Positions 26,686-34,633 of a DNA stretch of 50,764 bases are shown piece by piece. Position numbers and translations under genes: made by a program. The DNA comes from Deltaproteobacteria bacterium (GTDB lineage Bacteria; Myxococcota; JACPTQ01): positions 1 through 50,764 of the forward strand of contig JACPTQ010000087.1 of the NCBI GenBank assembly GCA_016192705.1. The letters run 5' to 3'. Under the pieces are notes generated by a model. That model had not been told where the DNA came from. It searched no databases and saw nothing but the letters and a program-made list of their open reading frames with translations. Each line of letters begins with the position of its first letter. Position 1 is the first letter of the stretch.

Positions 26686-27399
26686 CTACTTTTTGAAGAC
26701 GAGGAGATGGTGCGGATGGAGGCTTGCGTGGTCGAGACGGCGCGAGGAGGCGTGTGAAAGACCAGCGGATTCAAGCCAGCCGACGATTTCGGCGGGTGGC
26801 ACGAAATGGAGCCCCTTCCCGGTTGTAAAGCGCAAAACGTTTACGGCGAGTGATTCCTGAAAGCGGTTGAAAACGGTTTTCCAGCGCGGCGCATCGCTCA
26901 TCTCTTTGATGATGAGCCGACCGCAGGGACCAAGCTCGCGCGCGGCGGCTTCGAGGAGGCTGCGCTGGTCGTCGTACGTCATCAGGTAAAGCACGTCGAC
27001 AATGACGATCGCGTCCCATGGGCCTTTTGGTATTTGGCCGGGTTCGGTCAACCGCACTTCGAATCGATTCCCGCGCTTGAGGGAGAGCCAATGTGCCGTC
27101 TCACGCGCAACCACGATTTTTTCGGGCGAAATATCGATTCCCACGACCTCTCGATGGGGCGACGTCATCGCGAGGTGGGCCGTAAAGAGCGCATGACCGC
27201 AACCGATTTCGAGGATTTTCCCGCGTTCGGGGACTTCGCTTGCAATCGCCTCGAACGGGCACGACATCCAGCGGCCCCATGCGTGCATTCGAACGCGAAA
27301 CGATTCCTTCGTGAACAATTCGAGCGCGGGCGACGGACGGGGGAAAAAGGTCACGATCGTAGAGGTGGGGTTCGCGCTCTGTAAACAGGCGCTCCCCAT
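26686..27399 (-). CDS. Class I SAM-dependent methyltransferase
   Basis: A 237-residue protein with the Rossmann-type methyltransferase core: motif I ILEIGCGHALFTAHLA (near residues 62-77), the acidic residue in VVGIDISPEKI, and a post-motif IVIVDVLYLMTYDDQ. The target is not identifiable. It is the last of three genes that also encode a GT2 glycosyltransferase and a GT-C membrane glycosyltransferase, so a lipid or sugar substrate is plausible. ATG at 27399 lies 13 bases after the GT2 stop; longer readings would run into that gene. Confidence 0.85.
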   Translation of the reverse strand: MGSACLQSANPTSTIVTFFPRPSPALELFTKESFRVRMHAWGRWMSCPFEAIASEVPERGKILEIGCGHALFTAHLAMTSPHREVVGIDISPEKIVVARETAHWLSLKRGNRFEVRLTEPGQIPKGPWDAIVIVDVLYLMTYDDQRSLLEAAARELGPCGRLIIKEMSDAPRWKTVFNRFQESLAVNVLRFTTGKGLHFVPPAEIVGWLESAGLSHASSRRLDHASLHPHHLLVFKK

Positions 27400-27412
27400 T
27401 TCCGCCGCGCGC

Positions 27413-28249
27413 TCAAGCCCCCGGCTTTCGCGCAGATGGCGGCGGAAACACGCGAAAGAGGCTCGCGACGTCCGCTGACTGGGCTGAAACCGGAATCGCC
27501 AATAGTTCCGGCTGCAAACGCCTGATTGCGTGAAGCTCTGGATAAAGGGCGGCCATTTCGCGCACCATTTTCTCGATGACAGATACGGACGACAGCGTTG
27601 AAACCCCGCGCCACCTAGGAAAATAGTCGACGCCAAACTGAATCACCTTGTAACCGAGCCGCGAGGCGCGAATGAGAAGCTCCGCGTCGATAAAACTCCC
27701 TTCGCTCGCGAGGCGAACATGTTCGAAGATACGGCGGCGGCAAAGCTTGAACGCGAAGTTGACGTCGCGGAGCGCGATGCCGAAGCCGAACCGCAGGAGC
27801 CAGTTGTAGACAAAGCTGTACGCGGCGCGGCGCACGCCTTCGCTTGTGCGGTCGTGCCGATAGGCGCTGACGATGTCGGCCGCATAGATGCGAAGCAGGC
27901 GGCACGCCTTTGTCACTTCGGCCAGATCGAATGGCAAGTCGGCGTCCGAATAAAGGACAAGCTCATGCCGGGACGCATGAAATCCCGTTTTGAGCGCACC
28001 GCCGAGTTTTCGGTTTTTGGGGTGATGCACCGCGACGATGCGCGAATCCGCACGTGACAGCTCGTCCGCGATTTCACCGGTTGCGTCGGTCGAGGCGTCG
28101 TTCACGATGATGACCTCGAAAGCGCCGACCTCGCCCGCAGCCTCGAGCCCCTCGCCCGCTTCAATCGCTGCGGCGACGGCCTGCCGAATCGATGCGGCTT
28201 CGTTCCACATCGGGAAGAAGATCGAAATCCCACTGAAGTGTGGCGTCAT
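27413..28249 (-). CDS. GT2-family glycosyltransferase
   Basis: A 278-residue GT-A-fold glycosyltransferase without membrane helices at its C-terminus. Motifs are FFPMWNEAASIRQAV at the nucleotide-binding start, VIIVNDASTDAT, GGALKTGFHASRHELVLYSDADLPFDL (the DxD metal site), and DVNFAFKLCRRRIFE. It resembles dolichyl-phosphate/undecaprenyl-phosphate sugar transferases (DPM-like), which supply lipid-linked sugars to GT-C enzymes. That fits the GT-C gene immediately upstream in the transcript. No good ribosome site precedes ATG 28249. Confidence 0.88.
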   Translation of the reverse strand: MTPHFSGISIFFPMWNEAASIRQAVAAAIEAGEGLEAAGEVGAFEVIIVNDASTDATGEIADELSRADSRIVAVHHPKNRKLGGALKTGFHASRHELVLYSDADLPFDLAEVTKACRLLRIYAADIVSAYRHDRTSEGVRRAAYSFVYNWLLRFGFGIALRDVNFAFKLCRRRIFEHVRLASEGSFIDAELLIRASRLGYKVIQFGVDYFPRWRGVSTLSSVSVIEKMVREMAALYPELHAIRRLQPELLAIPVSAQSADVASLFRVFPPPSARKPGA

Positions 28250-28287
28250 GGGAGGATGTTTATCACAGGAACAGCGCGCTGTAACGC

Positions 28288-29667
28288 CTATCGCCGGCGG
28301 CGCATTTTGCGAACGACGAAGGTTTCTTGGTTCACGTCGAACGACTGGAGGGTCGACGCGATTTCGTAGCCACAAAAATGGCGACGTGCCGGCGAATCGG
28401 CACGGCGAAAATCGTCGTCCTCGATCAAATAAAACTCGTCGAGTTTTAGTTTTTGAAAGTCGCCACTGTACTGGTGCGAAACGAACGGCCGCTCGAGGAA
28501 TGCGAACCAGTCGTTAAAGCCACCGACGACGGTGAGGCTGTCACGCGGAATGGCCGCGCGGAGCATCGCGGTTTGGCGCGCGAAATCGACGTCGCGGTTC
28601 TTAACATAGAGGACGCCATATTGCGGGACGAGAAGGATGAAGCTCGCGAGCCACAGTCCTCGCGCGAGCCGGCGTGTATCGGCGACAACAATCGCAAGCA
28701 GTAAGAACGCCGGGTAGACGTAGATGGTGTAGTGGAAGTTTGGCCGGCCGAAGACGATGGAAAAGAGGATGAGAGAGCCGCAAAAGACCGCCGAAAGGGG
28801 CGCCCTGCGATGAAGCTTCCATTTGATGTAAAGGACCGCGCAAGCGAGAAAGAGCACGAGCTCGGGGATGTGGCGGTAGAATTTTGTTTGGAAGAAATAG
28901 TCGAAGAGAAAATTGCTCGGCCCGCCCGGGTTAATATCGGCGGTTGACGAGAAGACGACTTCGAAGGTCGCGAGGGCGTCGGAGTGCAGAGCGATGTAGA
29001 AAGCGGCGCCGGCAGCGAGGCCACCTGTCACCGAGGCGAGAGCGGTCGGCGTGAGGTTCGCCTTGATCGTCACGCGGTCGCGAAGAGCAAATGCAAGCAG
29101 GTAGATGAAGGAGACGACTCCAACCGGATGACTTTCAAAAGCAATTGCCGCTGCGATGAGGGCAAAGAAACGTTGCTCGACCACGATGAGGAGACTCGCG
29201 AGCGATATGAGAAGAAAGACGAACGCTTCGGGGCGCCCGCTCTGCGCAGCCGAGAAGAACGGCTCGTACAGCAGCATCAGAACGCCAAAGATCAGGGCGA
29301 ATTCGGGCTCGAACTTGAGTCGGCGCAAAAGGACGATCCAGAGCGCGACGGCGAGTAAAAGGAAGACCGTTGAAATGAGGTGCGCGGTCGTTTTGGTCCA
29401 GCCGAAAACGTCGAGGAGAGCGCCGACCACGCGAGCGTGGGATTTACCGAAATACCGAAGGCCGTACGGCGGCGACCGGCCAAACACCAAATCGTCGGGG
29501 CTGCCGCGCTTGAGATAGCTTTGGATGTACGAGAGCGACCAGGCGTCGTCGACGTTTCGCGGCCGGTATTTTCCGTGGAGCGCGACGTAGATTGTTGCTG
29601 TGCAGAGCAGGGAAAGGCCGAAGAACAGTTGGATTCGACGAGGAAACGCGCGAAAGGCGGATATCAC
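28288..29667 (-). CDS. GT-C-type polytopic membrane glycosyltransferase
   Basis: A 459-residue protein with about ten membrane helices. After the first helix comes RNVDDAWSLSYIQSYLKRG, where an acidic residue in the first loop is typical of GT39/83 (ArnT/PMT-like) enzymes that use polyprenyl-phosphate sugars. RPEAFVFLLISLASL and the FESHPVGVVSFIYLL helix also fit. A soluble C-terminal piece of ~100 residues follows. GTG at 29667 overlaps the upstream barrel gene's stop as GTGA and is preferred to a longer form. The acceptor is unknown; the GT2 enzyme next to it may make its donor. Confidence 0.78.
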   Translation of the reverse strand: MISAFRAFPRRIQLFFGLSLLCTATIYVALHGKYRPRNVDDAWSLSYIQSYLKRGSPDDLVFGRSPPYGLRYFGKSHARVVGALLDVFGWTKTTAHLISTVFLLLAVALWIVLLRRLKFEPEFALIFGVLMLLYEPFFSAAQSGRPEAFVFLLISLASLLIVVEQRFFALIAAAIAFESHPVGVVSFIYLLAFALRDRVTIKANLTPTALASVTGGLAAGAAFYIALHSDALATFEVVFSSTADINPGGPSNFLFDYFFQTKFYRHIPELVLFLACAVLYIKWKLHRRAPLSAVFCGSLILFSIVFGRPNFHYTIYVYPAFLLLAIVVADTRRLARGLWLASFILLVPQYGVLYVKNRDVDFARQTAMLRAAIPRDSLTVVGGFNDWFAFLERPFVSHQYSGDFQKLKLDEFYLIEDDDFRRADSPARRHFCGYEIASTLQSFDVNQETFVVRKMRRRR

Positions 29668-31088
29668 AAGTTGAGCTGGAGCTTGAGAAACGCGCGGCTC
29701 GGGCCCGTCGCGACTTGGCCGAATTTTGAGCTTGCGATGCCGCCGTACCAAAAGACGCCCGCGGTGAATTCGACGGGGCCGAACGGCTTCAGGATGAGCT
29801 GCGGAAAGATGATGTGGCTTCCGTCATCGATGTCGACGACGGCGAAGAGTTTTGCTTCGAGTTTGTCGCGCCATCCCTTGATAACGGCGCCCGCGACGAC
29901 GTAGTTGTCGAGCTGGCTCGCGCCGAACTCGTCGAAGAATCCGCGAACATACTGCGCATTCACGAGGAGCCAACGCGTAAAACTGTAATCGAGACCCGCG
30001 GTCACTTTGTAGAAAACGCCGGCGGTGTCCTGGATTCCCGTTGCGGTTGTTTTGCCGGACGGGAGGACGAAACCAGGCGAGATGTCGGTCTTGAGCGTGT
30101 CGTGGATCACCGCGGCGACCTCGCCCCAGATGCCGACTTCGATTCCGGGAATCTGCCCGGACACGTCAAGGCCGACAACCTGCTTGCGCGGATACTCAAG
30201 CCCGAGCGCGATGGGGACCGTCGAGCCCTGCGCGCTGCCCGCGCTGGACGATACGCCGCGCGGAACGTGGTCGAACCCAATGAAGTATGACGCCGACCAG
30301 TCGAACGACAACATCTTCCACGCCATTCGAAAGGCGCCCATCGAGTTCTTGAGCGATGTTTCTGGAATGGCGACGGTCGACGTGAACGCGTAGCTGAAGA
30401 GACCCGAAACGGCGCTTTGCGCGGCGATGAGCGCGGCGACGTCGGGGTCGGTCGTGTTGCGGATGGCGCGGGCGAAGGCGTTCGCGTCGGTGAATGCCGC
30501 GGAGGCCGATGTCGGAAGGAGCGAGCCGCGAAAGACCGGGACCCAGACGGCGGTCAGCGTGAGATCCTTCCGCGGCGTCCAATCGGCGCGAACCATTTGG
30601 TTTCCCATCGATTCGGCGAAGAGAAGCGGGTCTTCGAAGTCTTTGGGGTTCAAGTTGGACGTGGGATTGAACGTGTCGGCGGTTCCCCAATTGATAACTT
30701 GGCGGCCGACGCGGAGGTCGAGCCCCTTCGCAACGTCTCGGATTTCGATGAAGGCGCTGTTCGAGTCAAAGCGAAACGGGTCGAGCAGAGACTTGTCGGA
30801 CAGCGCCGGGAGCGACAGCGCCGACTGAAAGCCGCGATAACGAAACTTGACGTCGGCCTCGAGCGTCGCTTTTTTGTATGTTGCTGTCGCCTTTAAATAC
30901 GCGGCATTGTCGTTTCGGTCGAGCATCCACGCGGCCGTCTCGTTTGGTTTGCCGGGCAGGTCGACGTGGATGTCGGTTGAGACGTGGCCGGAGAGTTTGA
31001 GCTCGAGGCCAGCGTGGGAGGCGAAGGAAAAGAGAAGAGAAACCACAGAGACAGTGAGGCACAGAGGTCGGAGGAGAAGAGGCGTCAC
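29664..31088 (-). CDS. Outer-membrane beta-barrel protein, DUF1302-like
   Basis: A 474-residue protein with a signal peptide ending near FASHA, then alternating beta strands throughout and a C-terminal aromatic/hydrophobic strand (AFLKLQLNL). Phrases such as LDLRVGRQVINWGTADTFNP followed by NPKDFEDPL match DUF1302 outer-membrane proteins. These usually sit beside a LolA-like protein and an RND/MMPL exporter. The LolA-like gene is directly upstream with a GTGA overlap, but no exporter is present. The signal peptide is encoded within the dispersed repeat at 31041-31074. Confidence 0.82.
   Translation of the reverse strand: MTPLLLRPLCLTVSVVSLLFSFASHAGLELKLSGHVSTDIHVDLPGKPNETAAWMLDRNDNAAYLKATATYKKATLEADVKFRYRGFQSALSLPALSDKSLLDPFRFDSNSAFIEIRDVAKGLDLRVGRQVINWGTADTFNPTSNLNPKDFEDPLLFAESMGNQMVRADWTPRKDLTLTAVWVPVFRGSLLPTSASAAFTDANAFARAIRNTTDPDVAALIAAQSAVSGLFSYAFTSTVAIPETSLKNSMGAFRMAWKMLSFDWSASYFIGFDHVPRGVSSSAGSAQGSTVPIALGLEYPRKQVVGLDVSGQIPGIEVGIWGEVAAVIHDTLKTDISPGFVLPSGKTTATGIQDTAGVFYKVTAGLDYSFTRWLLVNAQYVRGFFDEFGASQLDNYVVAGAVIKGWRDKLEAKLFAVVDIDDGSHIIFPQLILKPFGPVEFTAGVFWYGGIASSKFGQVATGPSRAFLKLQLNL
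31041..31074 (+). repeat. Copy 2 of the dispersed repeat, inside the barrel gene's signal-peptide region
   Basis: The plus strand reads AACCACAGAGACAGTGAGGC then ACAGAGGTCGGAGG, flanked by purine-rich DNA on both sides. It aligns closely with the complement of 34081-34118, sharing GAGAAACCAC, GAGACA and TCGGAGGAG. The gene reads the other strand, giving LCLTVSVVS, part of a functional-looking signal peptide. Confidence 0.75.
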
Positions 31089-31810
31089 GGCTCGACCCGC
31101 TCGAGGGAACGGCGCGAGAAGAGGTTGTCGCCGAGGCCTTGATTGACCTTGAGGTCGACCACCGTCAAATGCGTGGAATGCCCCGACGCCGCGTCGGTCA
31201 TCGATATCTGCGTTTGCGTCGTGACTCCATCGATTTGCGTAAGTCCGCCGCGCGTCTCTGTTTTCTTAAGGCGGCCTTCGGTGTCGTAATACTCAATCTT
31301 CGATGAGAGACGCGTCTTAGGGTCGAGCCAGACTTTCATGGTTCGCCTGTGTGTGTTTCGCCGCTTTCGGCCGGTCAGCGCGAGAACAATTCTTCCGTCG
31401 TCATCGTCGACGCGTTTCGCCGTCCAATCGGATGCCCAGCGCACCGCCGCCATCTCGTCGTACGTAAAATCGCTCCCCATAAACGTCGCGTTCCGCGCGT
31501 GCATCGCGATGCGCCGCACCTTTTTGAACGCCGGCAAGTAGACGTACATTGTCGCCGAGTCCTCGATGACGACGCTCATGCCACGCACATCCGCCGGCGC
31601 GAGGAACGTCACACGTCGCTTCACGCCGCCCTTCTGCCACACGCGAAGCTCTCGCTCGTCCTCGCGCCCATCGGCCTCTCGCACGATCATCTTGATGCGA
31701 AACGTCTGGTCCGCAAAAGGGTTGTTCGCCGCGTCAGCCTTCTTCAAGAGCGCGTCGCCCTCGGCATTCCCAAGTATCGAAGCTCCCAAAATAAACGTTG
31801 TCACCAGCAT
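31085..31810 (-). CDS. Periplasmic LolA-like outer-membrane lipoprotein-sorting protein
   Basis: A 241-residue protein of the COG2834-type LolA-like family. A short signal (MLVTTFILGASILG) is followed by GDALLKKADAANNPF, KMIVREADGREDERELRVWQ, MYVYLPAFKKVRRIAMHARN, then FMGSDFTYDEMA. These are the family's hallmarks. Members often serve a neighbouring RND/MMPL exporter. The start at 31810 has AAGGAG seven bases upstream, so the much longer open frame is not used. Its stop overlaps the barrel gene start, making the two products likely partners. Confidence 0.88.
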   Translation of the reverse strand: MLVTTFILGASILGNAEGDALLKKADAANNPFADQTFRIKMIVREADGREDERELRVWQKGGVKRRVTFLAPADVRGMSVVIEDSATMYVYLPAFKKVRRIAMHARNATFMGSDFTYDEMAAVRWASDWTAKRVDDDDGRIVLALTGRKRRNTHRRTMKVWLDPKTRLSSKIEYYDTEGRLKKTETRGGLTQIDGVTTQTQISMTDAASGHSTHLTVVDLKVNQGLGDNLFSRRSLERVEP

Positions 31811-31862
31811 TCTGTTGCTCCTTGAAAATGAACGAGCTGGGAATCTATCGCACGAATCTGGC

Positions 31863-32300
31863 TTACCGCAAACGTGTAACTTGATCGGTGACGCGGAATC
31901 GCTGCGGCGGGTTTTCGAGCGGGTCAACCGGTCGCACAGCCCCCTTTTGTCCCATCGCGACGACAACGTACCGGATGTGCGTGGGTGGAATCCCGACGAA
32001 CACGGCGACGCGATCGACCTCAAACTGTCCGTCTGATCGTCGCGCAAAGGCGCGAATCATCTGTTCGACGCGGGCCTGGCTTCGGACGCGCGTGAACGCG
32101 TACATCGACGCGATGATGAGAATCGCAAGCGCAATCGTGACAACGCGCGCCTCTTTGAACGTCTCCTCACCGCCCGCGCATGGACCCATCAAGAGCGGCA
32201 GTTCAACAATGACGCCGACAACGATCAAGATGAGAAGGCCGATCCGAGCCATGTCGCGCATAAAGAAAAACGACTCAACCGAGTCCGGCTTCTGGTCCAC
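31863..32300 (-). CDS. Small membrane protein with two helices
   Basis: About 145 residues, with membrane helices at roughly 19-38 (GLLILIVVGVIVELPLLMG) and 48-67 (RVVTIALAILIIASMYAF). A soluble C-terminal region follows, with a beta-rich stretch (AVFVGIPPTHIRYVVVAMGQ). No family is recognised. GTG at 32300 overlaps the yihY-like gene by 26 bases and has AGGA too close to the start; ATG at 32261 is an alternative. The start is uncertain, but the coding frame is well supported. Confidence 0.65.
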   Translation of the reverse strand: MDQKPDSVESFFFMRDMARIGLLILIVVGVIVELPLLMGPCAGGEETFKEARVVTIALAILIIASMYAFTRVRSQARVEQMIRAFARRSDGQFEVDRVAVFVGIPPTHIRYVVVAMGQKGAVRPVDPLENPPQRFRVTDQVTRLR

Positions 32301-33186
32301 TCCTGTCTTCCTGCCTTCCTGATTGTAATTGATTCCACGTCCTAAGCACTTTGACAAATTCCGCCGAGAGTAAGAAGACGCACGAACTGTAATAGATCCA
32401 AAGGACGAGCACGACGAGTGTCGCGAGCGAGCCGTAAATGACGCTCGTGCTCGCAATCGACGACAAGTACCAGTTGATGAGCGCGCGCGCGGCATACCAA
32501 AGGAGTACGAAAAGGCCCCCACCCGCAAAGGCGTATCGCGTCGGGGCGCGGCGGCCGGTGAAGTATTTTACGGTTGCGACGAACAGCAAAACGATGACGG
32601 CCATTGTCGCGAGATGAAACCACGCGGCGTAGTCGTTCGCCGCGCGTTCGAGCGAGAGCCCGCGCGCGGCGAGCCATGTGCGCGAGAGAGCGATGAGATA
32701 CGTCGCAACGAGCGCCATTGAGGCGACGATGAGAAAGGCGAGTGCGGCGACGAGCTTCATGAGGACGAGGTTGCGAACCGTGTGCGGCGGGAAGATGCGA
32801 TTGAGCGCGGTGTCGATCGCTTCGAAGACGAGGCCGGCCGTGAGGAGCAGCGAGCCGAGGCCAACCGCAAAAAAGAGACCGCGCTTTTCGTTGAGTGTGC
32901 CGAGCGCGCGCGCGATATCTGGAAAGGTGCGCGAGGCCGTGTCGACGAACTCGCGAAAGAGCGGCGTGCCGGGCTCGACGAAGTGGCTGAGTGTTGCGAG
33001 CACGATGAGGACGAACGGGATGAGCGAGAGGATCGAGTAAAACGCGATGGCGGCCGCGAACGTGCCGCAGCCGTCGTGCGCATAGGCGACGATTGTTCGC
33101 CCAGCAATTCGAAGCCCAGCGCCGAGAACTGGTACGTCGAGAAGGCGCGAGGCGAAGATGCGAAGACGCCGAATCAACGCTCGCAT
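32275..33186 (-). CDS. YihY/virulence factor BrkB family membrane protein
   Basis: A 303-residue protein with about six membrane helices. It begins with the family pattern AYAHDGCGTFAAAIAFYSILSLIPF (about residues 34-58) and contains a long membrane-flanked middle (NLVLMKLVAALAFLIVASM) and APTRYAFAGGGLFVLLWYAA. Members are inner-membrane proteins of unclear, possibly transport, function; the old RNase BN label is not supported. The end is hydrophilic and overlaps the next gene. ATG at 33186 lies 4 bases after the der stop, suggesting one transcript with era-der. Confidence 0.85.
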   Translation of the reverse strand: MRALIRRLRIFASRLLDVPVLGAGLRIAGRTIVAYAHDGCGTFAAAIAFYSILSLIPFVLIVLATLSHFVEPGTPLFREFVDTASRTFPDIARALGTLNEKRGLFFAVGLGSLLLTAGLVFEAIDTALNRIFPPHTVRNLVLMKLVAALAFLIVASMALVATYLIALSRTWLAARGLSLERAANDYAAWFHLATMAVIVLLFVATVKYFTGRRAPTRYAFAGGGLFVLLWYAARALINWYLSSIASTSVIYGSLATLVVLVLWIYYSSCVFLLSAEFVKVLRTWNQLQSGRQEDRSGPEAGLG

Positions 33187-33190
33187 GTCG

Positions 33191-34633
33191 CTAGTCTCGC
33201 GTTCGAAAGTGGAGGCGAACGGGACACCCTTGGAGCGAAAGCGCGTCCCGAAGGCGATTTTCAATGTAGCGCCGATAGTTGTCGGGGACTTTCTCCTGGG
33301 TGTTCGTTGCAACGACAAACGTCGGCGGCGCCGCGCGGGCCTGGGTGATGTAGAGAATTTTCATGAGCTTGCCTCGAATTGTCGGCGGCGGCTTTTCGAC
33401 GACGAGTCGTTCGAGCGTGCGATTGAGGTCGCGCGTCGGGACGCGCTTTGTGTAGTTCGCGTAGACGCTGTCGACAAGCGGCAAGAGGCGGTCGACGCCA
33501 GAACCGGTGGTGGCCGTTACGAAGACTGTGGGCGTCTCTGGCAAGAAGTGGAGGCAGCGAGCGATCTCCGCGACCGCGGCGCGTTTCGAAATCTTCTCTT
33601 TCACCGCGAGGTCCCACTTATTGAGGACGACAACGAGCGCCCTCCCCTTGTCGCGCACGGTGCCCGCGAGTTTCGCGTCTTGATCGCTCGGCGTCCCCGA
33701 CGCATCGACGACGAGCACGCTGACATCCGCGCGCTCAATCGCCTTGAGCGCAAGGGCGACGCTGTAGTGCTCGACGCGCTCTTTGATGCGCGCTTTCTGG
33801 CGAATCCCGGCCGTGTCGATAAACGTGTACGTCTTTCCGGCGATTTCGACGGTCGAATCGATCGCGTCGCGCGTCGTGCCGGCCAAATCCGATGTGATGT
33901 GCCGCTCCTCCCCCAGCAACCGATTGACGAGGGTCGACTTTCCAACGTTCGGCTTTCCGATCACCGCAATCCGCGGAATGCGGGATTCCGCAAGGGGCGC
34001 GGATTTTAACGCCAAGGCGCCAGGTCGCAAAGCACCCCCCGCCGGGCTTTTTTCTTTCGCCCCCTTCTCTTCCTCCTCCGATCTCAGCGTCTCAGTGTCT
34101 CCGTGGTTTCTCCTTTCATTCCCCTTCTGTTCTAGCAACGCATCGAGCAAATCCGCGACGCCGCGCCCGTGCAGTGCCGATATGGGATAAATTGGCTCGA
34201 CCCCAAGCCGCGCAAAATCGTGGAGCCGCGCTTCGTGAACACCCTCGTCGACTTTGTTCGCCGCGACAAACACCGGGACCTGTGCGCGACGCAAGAACTG
34301 CCATGCGTCGAGATCCGACGCGAGAAGACCCTCGGACGAATCGACCACAAAAACGATCGCGTCGGCTTCAGCGATGGCGGTTTCCGTTTGATCGCGGATC
34401 GACGAAATCAGGGTGTCGTTCGACGCATCGTACCCGCCTGTGTCGACGATGCGAAAGCGATGGCCCACCCAATCGAATGCCGCGTAGTGACGATCCCGCG
34501 TGACACCCGGCGAATCTTCGACGAGCGCTTTTCGCGAACCGACGAGCCGATTGAACAACGTCGATTTCCCAACGTTGGGGCGACCCACAACGGCAACGAG
34601 CGGCAGCGCCGAACCCGCGTCACGCTTCGCCAT
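33191..34633 (-). CDS. der: GTPase Der with a repeat-encoded linker
   Basis: A 480-residue double GTPase needed for maturation of the large ribosomal subunit. G-domain 1 has GRPNVGKST (17-25), DTGG and NKVD; G-domain 2 has GKPNVGKST (226-234), DTAG and NKWD; a KH-like domain ends the protein. The linker between the G-domains is unusual: residues ~171-214 (QKGNERRNHGDTETLRSEEE...) are low-complexity and match the dispersed repeat at DNA level. Typical Der proteins have a short acidic linker there. ATG at 34633 overlaps the era gene by 14 bases. Confidence 0.95.
   Translation of the reverse strand: MAKRDAGSALPLVAVVGRPNVGKSTLFNRLVGSRKALVEDSPGVTRDRHYAAFDWVGHRFRIVDTGGYDASNDTLISSIRDQTETAIAEADAIVFVVDSSEGLLASDLDAWQFLRRAQVPVFVAANKVDEGVHEARLHDFARLGVEPIYPISALHGRGVADLLDALLEQKGNERRNHGDTETLRSEEEEKGAKEKSPAGGALRPGALALKSAPLAESRIPRIAVIGKPNVGKSTLVNRLLGEERHITSDLAGTTRDAIDSTVEIAGKTYTFIDTAGIRQKARIKERVEHYSVALALKAIERADVSVLVVDASGTPSDQDAKLAGTVRDKGRALVVVLNKWDLAVKEKISKRAAVAEIARCLHFLPETPTVFVTATTGSGVDRLLPLVDSVYANYTKRVPTRDLNRTLERLVVEKPPPTIRGKLMKILYITQARAAPPTFVVATNTQEKVPDNYRRYIENRLRDALSLQGCPVRLHFRTRD
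33991..34123. repeat. Repeat-derived insert within der (includes copy 3 of the dispersed repeat)
   Basis: At 34081-34118 the complement reads GAGAAACCACGGAGACACTG then AGACGCTGAGATCGGAGG, closely matching copy 2. Next to it, at 34007-34034, AACGCCAAGGCGCCAGGTCG with CAAAGC resembles another dispersed word type. Together they encode the Der inter-domain linker in frame. A GC-rich stretch followed by a T-run (34038-34053) sits between them. Confidence 0.7.

Noticed and set aside
34036-34055. GC-rich stretch followed by a T-run in der as an intrinsic terminator
   Set aside because: It lies inside the coding sequence of an intact GTPase and within the repeat-derived insert. No strong stem is formed.
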